Source of the DNA: Cylindrobasidium torrendii FP15055 ss-10
Lineage: Eukaryota; Basidiomycota; Agaricomycetes; Agaricales; Physalacriaceae
Length of the DNA: 13,807 bases
Assembly (NCBI GenBank): GCA_000934385.1
Contig: KN880875.1
Coordinates: forward strand, 1 to 13,807
Direction: 5' to 3'
The notes beneath the pieces are model-generated. The model was not told the origin of the DNA. It did not search any database and saw only the letters and a program-made list of their open reading frames with translations. Position 1 is the stretch's first letter. Each line of letters starts with the position of its first letter. Both the position numbers and the translations under genes were made by a program. This document shows positions 1-8,278 of the stretch, one piece after another.

Positions 1-579
1 CTCGCCTTTTTTTCGCGGCCTGCAGCGTCGACACTGGCGATGGTGGTGTGAGGATAAGAACCGTTCGTGGTCCGATCACCTTTGAGTGGAAATCACTGCG
101 CTCGTCGATTATTAAGGCAAGCCTGGAGGGAAGAACGCACTCTGAGACCGTCAAAGGATTTTCGCAAAATCCGCAGAGTCCAAACCTTCGTATAGATATC
201 CTTAACTATAGCTAAGTGCCAGGTGATCCAGACTCTCTAAGGCAATCTTTCTAATTATAACTGAATGCCTGTACTTACCCGAAAATCTCGTTTACTTTAC
301 TGCAGGATTACGGGGAGCTCTTGTCATCCTGCATGCTGCAGGATTGACCTGTACACTGCAGAAAATCCCATTGCTTCCGTGGTCGGTTCTCACTGGGCTT
401 GAAGCTTGATGAATCGAAGATAGTCGATCAGCCCAAGAGCAAAGCTGCACACCACTTATGATTGTCGACGACTTGGGCGACTGGCTCTGGGCTGGCTGCT
501 ACAATGGCAACATAACTCTGGAAACAAAGGCCTACATGCATTGTTATCCCCGGACACCTACTGTGTTACCAACATTTCA
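1..579. other. Left flank, no supported gene
   Basis: No long reading frame or recognisable domain was seen on either strand. The stretch carries several CTGCAG sites and a small repeat cluster around 302-344: GCAGGAT at 302-308, its inverse ATCCTGC at 326-332, and GCAGGAT again at 338-344. An open stretch of about 58 codons on the plus strand (about 424-597) runs into the tRNA and resembles nothing known. No Walker A codon pattern that could supply the missing N-terminus of the helicase-like gene downstream was found. Confidence 0.5.
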
Positions 580-661
580 GATCCTATAGCTCAGCGGTAG
601 AGCGTGTGATTCCAGCCACGGAAATTCCACAAGGTCTTCCGTTCAATCCGGGATAGGATCA
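580..661 (+). tRNA. tRNA-Trp (anticodon CCA), with a 10-nt intron
   Basis: The cloverleaf can be drawn completely. The acceptor stem GATCCTA (580-586) pairs perfectly with TAGGATC (654-660), and the discriminator base is A661. The D arm is GCTC/GAGC (589-592, 600-603). The T arm is TTCCG/CGGGA around the loop TTCAATC (637-653), and the variable loop is AGGTC (632-636). Box A (TAGCTCAGCGG) and box B (GTTCAATCC) match Pol III promoters. The anticodon arm is 605-609 with 627-631 (four pairs plus an A-C mismatch), which places CCA at 612-614. The remaining 616-625 is a 10-nt intron after position 37, where eukaryotic tRNA introns sit. Intron GGAA (620-623) can pair with TTCC (610-613), giving a bulge-helix-bulge-like shape. 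Removing the intron leaves 72 nt. The tRNA identity is very likely; the Trp isotype depends on the intron placement. Confidence 0.85.
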
Positions 662-684
662 CTGTTGACAGAGGACATTACTTC

Positions 685-689
685 TTTTT
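685..689 (+). terminator. RNA polymerase III T-run terminator of the tRNA
   Basis: Five consecutive T residues lie 24 nt after the tRNA's 3' end, a normal Pol III termination signal on the coding strand. Confidence 0.6.
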
Positions 690-1019
690 AAGATACTACA
701 ATACAGTCTAGAATGGCGACTGAAAAAACGGTCAGAAATCAGAATTCAAAAGTGGTACGCGAGCCTCGAGGCGTGCACGGCACAGGCGATTCGGCTCTCA
801 AGCCCTTCGAAGGAGCCTCACAGTGAGGATAATGAGCATTGAGACCTTTTTTAATCTTATACATCCCTATATGATATACCCTTGCCGTTGAACGTTGAAT
901 TCATTATCCCGAGGTGTGGAATCTGCCATCTGGATTCTGGATAGATAGAAACGGATCACCAAATCGGACGCAGTACTCGATCGGACCGACCGCGTCTTGT
1001 CCACATACCGCGACGAGCT
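690..1019. other. tRNA to helicase-like gene spacer, possible lost or unmodelled 5' exons
   Basis: No gene is supported here. A 37-codon ORF (713-826) begins with ATG and ends at a TGA that overlaps a GTGAGG donor-like sequence, and a TAG acceptor-like site occurs near 941-947. From there two plus-strand frames stay open towards the next gene: the frame of the downstream ATG at 1087 until a TGA at 1051, and another until 1135. The spacer could hold small 5' exons of the helicase-like gene, but no domain similarity was visible. Confidence 0.3.
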
Positions 1020-1086
1020 ATGCTTCAATCCAGAGGCGGGCCTTGTCCCCTGATATCTCTGGTACAGCATATTCGGTTTATGTCGC

Positions 1087-2962
1087 ATGTTAGCAAGCTA
1101 TCTCCGAGGCATCCTGCGACCCGTCAGAAAGAATGGTGTGCATGGCTGCATCCAATGTTGTCAAGCTAATTCGTCTAGGAAGTGCAAAGCCATATACACG
1201 ACCCTGCATCTACCTTTGGGACTATCTGCAAATGACTACAAGGATACGCGACGACGAGGCGAAGTCCTGAGTTCTCCGGATGTCTGCCGAGCTATTGTCG
1301 AGCGTTGGGAGCGTTTGGATCCCAAGCCTCAGAAGACCATTGTCTTTACACATACCACCGGACAAGCGATACAGCTAGCTAATGCCTTTCGCTCGCGTCC
1401 TCAAAGAAATTCTCGTGACAAGAAGCCCCATACAAGCATCATACAACCAGACGACGAGCACGGATTCGAGCCCTTCCGGAGGGCTGCTGCTGGAGTGGAC
1501 ATATTCCTGACAGCGAGGAGGGAATACAGGGATGATTTGAAGCAAGCGAACTGTGTGGTCGTTGCCCAGGCATTGACCGTAGAAGAGGACGATTTCCTAG
1601 ACATGGTCGCTGTTGGGAGCTATAATAACACAGAGTCAAAGGACAAAAAGTCGACTGCACTTCTCCTTGTGGACTCTGCGCCCGCTTCAGATGGTGACTG
1701 TCAGGACACACTCCAACGGCGCCTGGGATTACCGCTCGACCGTCCAATTGCATGTTCGTAATTGTGTACTAGCTTTTTGCATTCACCTGTGCTTACATTT
1801 GATGATAGCCGCCGCTGGGAGATCGCTCGTAGCCGATACTCGCAACGAGTTGGACCTCACGAAGGAGGACGCTCTCCGAGTTTGGATTATGAACACTCTT
1901 TCAAGGCTGTCTCGACAAACTCATGGATTCGACCGCTGGGTCCAACTTTCCGATAAGTGGGTGCTTTACCTTGGGCGTGACGGATTCATTAAAGCACGCC
2001 TGTTACCACTCCTACCAGGCGAATCAAGTTAGTGTTGCTAACTTTTGTGGAAGCCTCAGTTTAATCAAGTTACAGAATCGACACTCGACCGCTCTCTGCA
2101 GGTTTCTTCCTATACCCATTCGCTTGATATCATCCAAACATCGCCCCCTCCGGTCGAACAACGACGCTTCCTCATTCGGGACATGTACACCCTTTCACAT
2201 ACACTCAAAACTTGGATCAAAGGCCGTATTCGCGATACGTACGTCCAGAGCAAGACATACATGTCCATTGTCTGATTTTCAGGTAGAACGGCTACCAAGC
2301 GATGGGTCACAGACAAGATGCATGCCGAGCAGATTCGAACGCTCCGCTTGTTATGGCCTTGGGAGCGGGAGGACCAACCGCTACTCGAGCCTCCCACATC
2401 CAAGCAGTACAAGATGGCGAAGAGGCGACATACCCAGGCATATGTGGTTGAGGCTCTCACTCTCGAGGAAGAGCAAACGGCGGCTGCCTGGGCTGAGGCT
2501 GAAGCGAAAGGCGACCGATGGCATACACCTATACGACCTGGGTATATGTCTCCGCACGACTTGACGCACTGGATGAGTGCGTCGCAGGCTGCAAACGTGA
2601 TTATGCAAATCAGGTTCGGAGTGTGTATTCTGTTTCTTTCGGTCGGGTTGGGAAGATCCTGACGGCTATGCAGAGTCCGGAAGAGCTGTGGTTCCCTGAA
2701 TTAGTGAAGAAGGAGTTGGGTCGCACAGTTGCCAATGCCATCACAGTACGTCTATGATCTCGGCCCACTGACTTCGCCTCAATCTATACCGTTTCAGGTA
2801 TGGCGATTGCAAGAATGGCAACGACTAGGGAAACGACGGTCACGCCAAAGGACCAAGGAGATCAAGAAAGGGATTGTGAAGAAGGCTCCGCTCCTCAAGG
2901 CAATAGAAGGCATACAACGCGACAGGGAAATGGCAACAAAGCAAGGAGTGCAAGAGGTGTGA
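1087..2962 (+). CDS. IRC3-like helicase C-terminal half, lacking the ATPase domain (possible N-truncated gene)
   Basis: Introns at 1754-1808, 2028-2075, 2239-2286, 2621-2673 and 2746-2797 (48-55 nt, GT..AG) join six exons in phase into 539 codons from ATG 1087. An alternative starts at ATG 1020 and removes a further intron at 1136-1178, giving 547 residues. The middle of exon 1 resembles the start of RecA domain 2 of superfamily 2 DEAD/DEAH helicases (motif IV, QKTIVFTHTTGQAIQLANAF). It then runs through the usual layout of motif V, a VVVA strand and motif VI. The C-terminal part resembles the extension of mitochondrial IRC3-type DNA helicases, including a WMSASQAANVIMQIRFG stretch and a basic tail. 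No Walker A or DEAD/DEAH box occurs here or upstream as far as the tRNA, and the motif V and VI residues are not conserved, so helicase activity is unlikely. The intact splice phases argue against an old pseudogene. The family call is from memory of the family and is moderate. Confidence 0.5.
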
Positions 2963-3193
2963 ATAACTCCCAGAAGCCTTAGCACACACCGTGCATTCAT
3001 TCTTGATACCTCAGCCTATGTCGCCAACCAGGCTTGCTTCCGTGTACCGCCTACGGTGAAGTCAAGTTCACGTACTTTCTTCGGGCTGAAGAGGTGGATC
3101 TAACAATGGACATGTCCTAGCCCGCTGACGGTGCAAACGAACAGTTATGGCAAGACCGATTCGTCTGGATTCATACATTACTTATCTATTAGT

Positions 3194-4633
3194 CTAGTTA
3201 CTCAGCAACGCCTTCTTCAGTGCTTCCACTGCCTTGCTTTTCTCGCCATCCTTGTCCAAAGCTGCCCTTCTGAGCTTGTATCCGATTTCTCCCACACTCT
3301 CCCGTACTGCTGTGTACTCTGCCTCACCATCTTTCGTGCAAGCAAGACGGAACAACCGCTCCAATTCTTTCTCGTCCACCAATGTCGGGTGCGGCTTTGA
3401 ATGATCGAAGGCTGTTTTGAGGTTGACCGACAACTGACCAAAGGAGAAGCCCGAGGCATACATCCACTTGGCATTGAAGAATTGGTCGGCGAATGTTGGC
3501 GAGCATATCATGGGAATACCGGCGAGTAGCGCCTCGGTGAAGCTACCGCATCCAGCATGGTTTACTGCCACTCGGATTGACGGATGAACGAGCACGTCGA
3601 GCTGAGGTGCCCACCTAACGGCGAGGAACTTGCTTGGGTCTGTGGATGGCAAGACGTCGGCGACTTCAAACCGGGGGGATCGGTTGACGAGGATGGTAGG
3701 AATCTCCAGACGCTGAAGTATGTCGTAGACCTGGCGCAGCTGGTCCTCAGAAAGATACCCATTGCTTCCAAGAGCAAAGAAGAGCACCGAGCGAGGAGGG
3801 TGGGCGTCCAAAAAGCGAGTGCACACTAGCTGCTCGTCTTTCAAAACCGCGATGTGCTTCTCTCGGGCTGTTTCGTCCCCATCTGCTGCTCTGAGGAACC
3901 AATCTGGTGAGAGGGGTCCGAGGTAGTATGCAGGCAGGTGGGAGGCAGGCGTCTTGAGCGCGTTCCTGTGCATCTCACCCTCCAGCACGGTTGAGGTATT
4001 TCCGAATACCACCCCAGATCCCTTCCCAATCCCCAGGACAATCTCGCGAACATGCGGCTGGAGGTTGTCGATGATCATGCAATCAACGTTGCGGACGTCG
4101 AGGGTCCTCCCATCTTTCCCCACGAAACCAGCGATGGGAACAAGGCCCTCTGGATCGCTGGTGATCTTGTCGGGAGTTACATGCGAGAAGAGGTCGTAGT
4201 ACGTCGAGGCGCCCGTGCATGTTGAGTAAAGCTTGAGACCGCGTGCCAAGATGTTATCGAAAAGGGGGGCGAAAAACATGTCGATAATGATCGCCTTGAA
4301 GGCGTCGGCGCCATAGGCAGCAGTCACCTTGTCGAGCGCCTTGTATGCCACAGCGCGGAGAGCAGTTGGGGAAAAGAATAAACCGATTTGCTCGAGGGGA
4401 GTGAGCTCCATATCTGTCTCCTGGAAGGTTTCGATGACAAGGTTCCCATCGAGAAGGGGAGCCTCGTCGAGTCCTGCGCTATGGATTTGCTCCTGGAAAT
4501 ACTTGCGACTATGAACGAGCGCATGGATGGTGAAAGTATCGAGCAGAGGGTATATGGAGTTGAGAATTACAATGACATGGCTTGTAAACGCTCCAGGAAA
4601 GACGAGGAGACGAGGCTTGGTCGACGTGGACAT
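3194..4633 (-). CDS. GT1-family UDP-glycosyltransferase (intronless, 479 aa)
   Basis: The product is a full-length GT-B fold enzyme that would transfer a sugar from a UDP-sugar to a small lipophilic acceptor. The N-terminal acceptor domain holds the expected catalytic pair: His19 (in FTSHVIVILNS) and Asp118 (in AIIIDMFFAP). The C-terminal donor domain has a GS motif at 289-290 and a clear UGT signature at about 341-387: WAPQ (341-344), H350, HAG (359-361), S364, E367, P374, then DQ (383-384) and N387. The length is normal for the family, and no signal peptide or C-terminal membrane anchor is seen, so it is probably cytosolic. The gene has no intron, unlike its neighbours. It converges with the helicase-like gene (231 bp between stops) and diverges from the kinase. 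The acceptor and sugar cannot be read from sequence; detoxification or secondary-metabolite or lipid glycosylation are typical roles. Confidence 0.9.
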   Translation of the reverse strand: MSTSTKPRLLVFPGAFTSHVIVILNSIYPLLDTFTIHALVHSRKYFQEQIHSAGLDEAPLLDGNLVIETFQETDMELTPLEQIGLFFSPTALRAVAYKALDKVTAAYGADAFKAIIIDMFFAPLFDNILARGLKLYSTCTGASTYYDLFSHVTPDKITSDPEGLVPIAGFVGKDGRTLDVRNVDCMIIDNLQPHVREIVLGIGKGSGVVFGNTSTVLEGEMHRNALKTPASHLPAYYLGPLSPDWFLRAADGDETAREKHIAVLKDEQLVCTRFLDAHPPRSVLFFALGSNGYLSEDQLRQVYDILQRLEIPTILVNRSPRFEVADVLPSTDPSKFLAVRWAPQLDVLVHPSIRVAVNHAGCGSFTEALLAGIPMICSPTFADQFFNAKWMYASGFSFGQLSVNLKTAFDHSKPHPTLVDEKELERLFRLACTKDGEAEYTAVRESVGEIGYKLRRAALDKDGEKSKAVEALKKALLSN

Positions 4634-4688
4634 CGTGGTTATAATCAGATGTATCGAGTTGTTTCAGTCACGCAAAACGATAGGTCAT

Positions 4689-4698
4689 TAAAAATATA
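4689..4698 (-). promoter_or_regulatory. TATA-like element of the glycosyltransferase gene
   Basis: On the minus strand the sequence reads TATATTTTTA about 56-65 nt upstream of the glycosyltransferase ATG (4633). This spacing is plausible for a fungal core promoter, but the region is AT-rich, so it could be chance. Confidence 0.3.
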
Positions 4699-4991
4699 CG
4701 ACCAAAAGCAGTTTGTCAACATGAGCTTTTGAGCCTTGACCCGGTCTTGACTATCCATTCTGGGACCACGGCCCGGGCCGCAGAGTGTTTGTTAATGAAT
4801 ATATTCACGCATGCGGGACCCCATGGGGAAATGTGCGACTTGGTAGTGGTGAGTCCCACTTTGAGAGCTTCATTAGAGAGGGTTAGAGGTTGCACAAGGT
4901 GCTATCGGTAGTGGGAGCACTCACCAAGTTGTTGGCTCACAGCCAACTGTATTGAACACGGAATATGGCGCAAGGGCCGGGCGATCCGTTT

Positions 4992-5003
4992 CGTGACGTC
5001 ACG
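4992..5003. promoter_or_regulatory. CRE palindrome (CGTGACGTCACG), putative bZIP site
   Basis: A perfect 12-bp palindrome contains the full consensus cAMP-response element TGACGTCA (4994-5001), the binding site of ATF/CREB-type bZIP factors, which in fungi often control stress genes. It lies 359 bp upstream of the glycosyltransferase ATG and 268 bp upstream of the preferred kinase ATG, so it could serve either or both. Binding is inferred from the motif only. Confidence 0.45.
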
Positions 5004-5270
5004 CGAAGGCGAAATATGCTTTGCCTTTGAACCGCCAGGATGGTCGAATTTAACTGTCAAATCCGCACAGGAGCAGCGTTCAAGTGTCGTGGGAATCATA
5101 TCGACGCTTGTATCAAGGCGAAACTCTGGTTGTGGCTTCCCTGAGGCGATGTGATGCCCAACGAACCACTTGACCACCTACCATCATCTTCGACTTGAAT
5201 GCAAGAGTTCCGCCCCCCTTTATCGCGCCCCATCACAACCACGACCAGCTCTGGCGGGTCGGATGTAACC

Positions 5271-6613
5271 ATGTCGCCCTCTACACCCCAGCGGATCGTC
5301 GTAAAACGAGTGTCGTTGACCTCGAAGAAGAACTGGTGGATGGGTGCGTGCCACGCTCGGAAAATGCAATTTAAGTCTGATTTTTCCTCTTTTAGTGGAA
5401 ATGAACGAGGATGGCGATGACCATTTGCCACCAGTCTACCAAACTAGCATCCACGAGGAGTTCGCGCCTGCGCAAGAGTCGCGGTACGCGCATAGGCACT
5501 ATCCGCCATCCACCTATCACAGCGAGCAGCGCATATTGGCAGAGTCTCCCCCAACCTCTCCTCCACAGGGCCAGCAGCAGAGACACCCCAACGCCATCTT
5601 CTCGTTTCCGACACCCACTGCGTACTCTGCACCTCCCAATCCCTCTGCCCACTTGTCCCCATTCGCACAGGGATCAGCCTCTGAGCTCTTCAAATGCGTC
5701 GTCAAGAAACCAGATGTTGTTCAAATCGAAATAAACGGTGAAATGCAGACAAACGCGCAGGACGTGACCGCCCAATTTCTCGCGGAGTTACGCGTATATA
5801 CGACTGTGACCCACCACCGCAATATGTGCACGTTCCTTGGGTCCTTGGAGAACGTTGGCATGGTCCTGGAGTTTCTCGAGGGCCGAACGCTTTACGATGT
5901 TGTAAAAGAGCGCCCCGAACTCTCGCGCGAGCAGAAGATCGACTACCACGACCAGCTCCTAGATGGCCTTACTCACCTACACTCGTTTGGCCTCAGCCAC
6001 GGCGACCTGTCTCTCCTCAACGTTCAGGTCATCAATTCATCTAATACCGTCAAGCTCCTGGATTTCGGCCGCTCGGTGTCGGCGGATTCCATATTCACAT
6101 CGCCAGACGATGAACCTTCAGACCCTTTCGCGCACCTTATGCGCCCACGACCAGGGATGGGCATCACGACTCCTGCAGTTCCAACACGTCTGACGGAGCA
6201 GATACACCCAGGGACACGGCCGTTTTGCGCCCCAGAAATTATGCGTGGGGAATGTCAGGACCCATTGCTGGCAGACGCATACAGCTTTGGTATGATTCTC
6301 GTCTGCCTCGACCTATGTCGGTCGGTGGATGTGAAGCCGTGGGACCAAAGGAAGGATCTGTTGCCCAAGGGCTTCTTCGATGGGTGTCAGATATTCGAGG
6401 AGCGTGCGAAAGAGTATCTCAGGAAAGTAAACGCAGGCCGACGAAGGCTATCAAAGACTGATCTTTTCGAGAAGAGGTATATGGCCTAATGTATTTTTTT
6501 GTTGTTGTAGCAGTATACTCCACTCAGTCTTGCTTTCGTGTTCGATGCGGCGTGCCCACCAAGCCCTCTTTGAAGCAGCGGAATGGAAGAGTCTGTCCTC
6601 GTGCTATGATTAG
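5271..6613 (+). CDS. Atypical protein kinase-like protein with Pro/Ser/Gln-rich N-terminus
   Basis: The preferred model has exons 5271-5343, 5396-6476 and 6511-6613 (418 aa). Intron 1 (5344-5395) has a GTGCGT donor, a CTGAT branch site and TTTTAG. ATG 5271 sits in good context (ACCATG); ATG 5401 (exon 2 only) and ATG 5199 are in-frame alternatives. Residues of about 27-115 are low-complexity (Pro, Ser, Gln, His). The kinase domain follows: alpha-C Glu155 in QFLAELRVY, catalytic loop HGDLSLLN (Asp228, Asn233), DFG at 247-249, APE at 303-305 and the alpha-F Asp in ADAYSFG. The glycine-rich loop and a VAIK-type lysine are not recognisable, and HRD is HGD. Reading straight through intron 2 stops at 6489 and would lack helix alpha-H; splicing it adds a CSMRRAHQALFEAAEW segment that fits the end of a kinase fold. 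The call of kinase fold is strong; activity, substrate and exact ends are uncertain. Confidence 0.75.
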
Positions 6614-7149
6614 ATCTTCAGTGCGAGTCTTGTAAGCACCAGGCTACGGCAGGTATGGTTCCTCAGCGAACCTCGTCCTCTCCATTCATCCTCACCCATC
6701 CCAATGTGTGTCTTATGATTTCCTTCACTCCGTTTTACAAGTACCGCCACCTCATTACCCTATACTGACACCCTACAGATCCAAATCCCCTCTCGAGGGA
6801 AGATTTATTCGCTAAACGAGGGCAACTTGATGCACTTCTACCCTCCTCTACCCTTTGAATCCAGTGCACGCGTATCTGAACTCCATTGATTATCCTGAAC
6901 CTCCCAAAGCACCGTATAGTGCCAGGTACATTGGATCCATGGTCTCCGCCATCCCTTAATCGCCAGAACCGACAATGTACAGTACAGGCAATGACAATCT
7001 CAGGCAGGCTCGAATGCACGGGCACATTGTTCGATTGCGGTCTTGTTGCTTCGAGTTGGTACAACGTAAAGTACTGCGAGCCGTCACTAACAGCAAGTAC
7101 ACTGTAAATCAGATATCGACCAATCAAGCTTTGCACGGGAACTTCAGAA
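6614..7149. other. Intergenic region between convergent kinase and aerolysin-like genes
   Basis: About 540 bp lie between the stop codons of two convergent genes and should hold both 3' UTRs. The open frames here (for example 6735-7136 on the minus strand) have no recognisable domain and no start or splice context that favours them. Confidence 0.5.
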
Positions 7150-8199
7150 TCAAGCCTTGACCTCCTCAGGCTCTTCTTCTCCTTTGTCAGCCGCAGGGAC
7201 GGCAGAAACCATGATAGCGGACTCGGGAGCCTTGATGCGGACGACCTTGTAGTTGAAGTACGTGGTGGTGCTGTTCCCAGTGAATGTCATCGTGCCCTTG
7301 GGACTGCCAAGAACACCGTTCAAGTTGAAGCCCTATGACAAAAAATCAATGGAAAAAGTAAGATGGTGTAAATAAAACTTGCCCAGTAGTAATGCCCGTC
7401 GTACTTTTCTCCCTTCGTCGCAATCAAGGAGTTGGAAGACAGCCCGAAATCCTGAGAACGGGTCGTTATTTATGGAATTTCTGAGAGTAAGAGCAGCAAC
7501 GCACAAGATAGTAGGTAGATTTTCCAATAGTGGTGACCTTCTCTTGGTAGATGATCACCTTTTCTCCGGCGCGGACGCTTTGCATTATTAGTAGAAAATT
7601 AGGAATATGAAGAATGATTCTCACGTAATGTCGAATTTCTGGGAGTTCTCCTTGCTGCTGGTCTTGCTCTCGGATTTGGTAGCTTCGGTGCTGATCTCAA
7701 TGGCTAGGCTGGTACTGGCGACCGAGGCAATGGTCACGCTCGATTCCAGCTTCATGCTTGCTGCACAGAGGCTAAGCTGTCGGATGCAAATAGAAGCCAA
7801 ATAGCGACTGACCTTTGTTCGTGATGGACAAAGAGGCGGTCTCAGAGTCAGTCCATGTCTCCGAACGGGTAATGGGACCGTAGTCTTCGCTGTTCTCCGT
7901 GTTGTCGTAGGTCCAAACCTCCTTCTCGGAATTGATGTTGTCGACGCTGTTGCCAGCAAGGCGAGGAGTACCGATGGTGGTGTTGTAGGAGTACCAGCTG
8001 AAGCGCGATTCAATGGAAGCGGGCGGATGCGATTCAGAGAGCCTTCATACCTGTAGTCGTTGGCAAAGCGCTCGTTCAGCGCCATGTCGCCGAAACCATC
8101 CATGGTATTGCCACGGCGATTCTGCAGCGCATCGTACACCTGCTGTTTGTACCAGCCAAGGCTGGCAAGTTCTTCCCAGGTGGTTTTAGGTCCAGACAT
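7150..8199 (-). CDS. Aerolysin-like (ETX/MTX2-type) beta-pore-forming protein
   Basis: Six exons, in order of transcription 8199-8051, 7997-7813, 7760-7625, 7577-7505, 7451-7383 and 7332-7150, join in phase into 264 codons. Introns are 47-53 nt; four are GT..AG and the fifth (7382-7333) is GC..AG. The ATG follows a TATA box and a pyrimidine-rich leader. The product has a short Trp-containing N-terminal segment and then a long Ser/Thr-rich, alternating-polarity beta region. Its runs of NTTI, SETWTDSE and SLSITN type, followed by a STEATKSESKTSSKE-like stretch and a conserved hydrophobic strand after RAGEKV, are characteristic of aerolysin/epsilon-toxin-like folds, in which this region forms the membrane-inserting hairpin. 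The tail is acidic. There is no signal peptide, as in many fungal members. A role in defence against grazers or competitors is typical for such proteins but is inference. Family membership is judged by eye, without a profile search. Confidence 0.72.
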
Positions 8200-8278
8200 T
8201 ATTTTTCAAGAGTGGGGAGAGGCGAAAGCTGAGCAGAAGTGAAGAAGAGCGATGGCAAGATGCTGAGCTTTGGTCATC

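Larger units (their letters stand above)
4634..5270. other. Divergent promoter region between glycosyltransferase and kinase
   Basis: This 637-bp interval separates two head-to-head genes and holds the TATA-like element of the minus-strand gene and the CRE palindrome at 4992-5003. Minus-strand frames at 4902-5177 and 5096-5431 are open and could be joined in phase by a 41-nt GT..AG gap (donor GTAGGT), but their product resembles nothing known and overlaps the kinase's first exon. Nothing else was recognised. Confidence 0.4.

Noticed and set aside
302..344. GCAGGAT direct and inverted repeats as a possible element end
   Set aside because: Arms are only 7 bp, no target-site duplication or coding sequence of a transposon is nearby; likely chance.
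605..631. Reading the tRNA as tRNA-Gly with anticodon TCC
   Set aside because: This needs the anticodon stem shifted by one base, which loses the TGTG/CACA pairing and fits no standard loop.
1613..2564. Separate plus-strand genes at 1613-2032, 1923-2564 and 2318-2662
   Set aside because: 1613-2032 and 2318-2662 contain exons of the spliced helicase-like gene; 1923-2564 is a shadow frame.
6735..7136. 133-codon minus-strand frame between the convergent genes
   Set aside because: No known domain, odd composition, and it lies where the 3' UTRs are expected.
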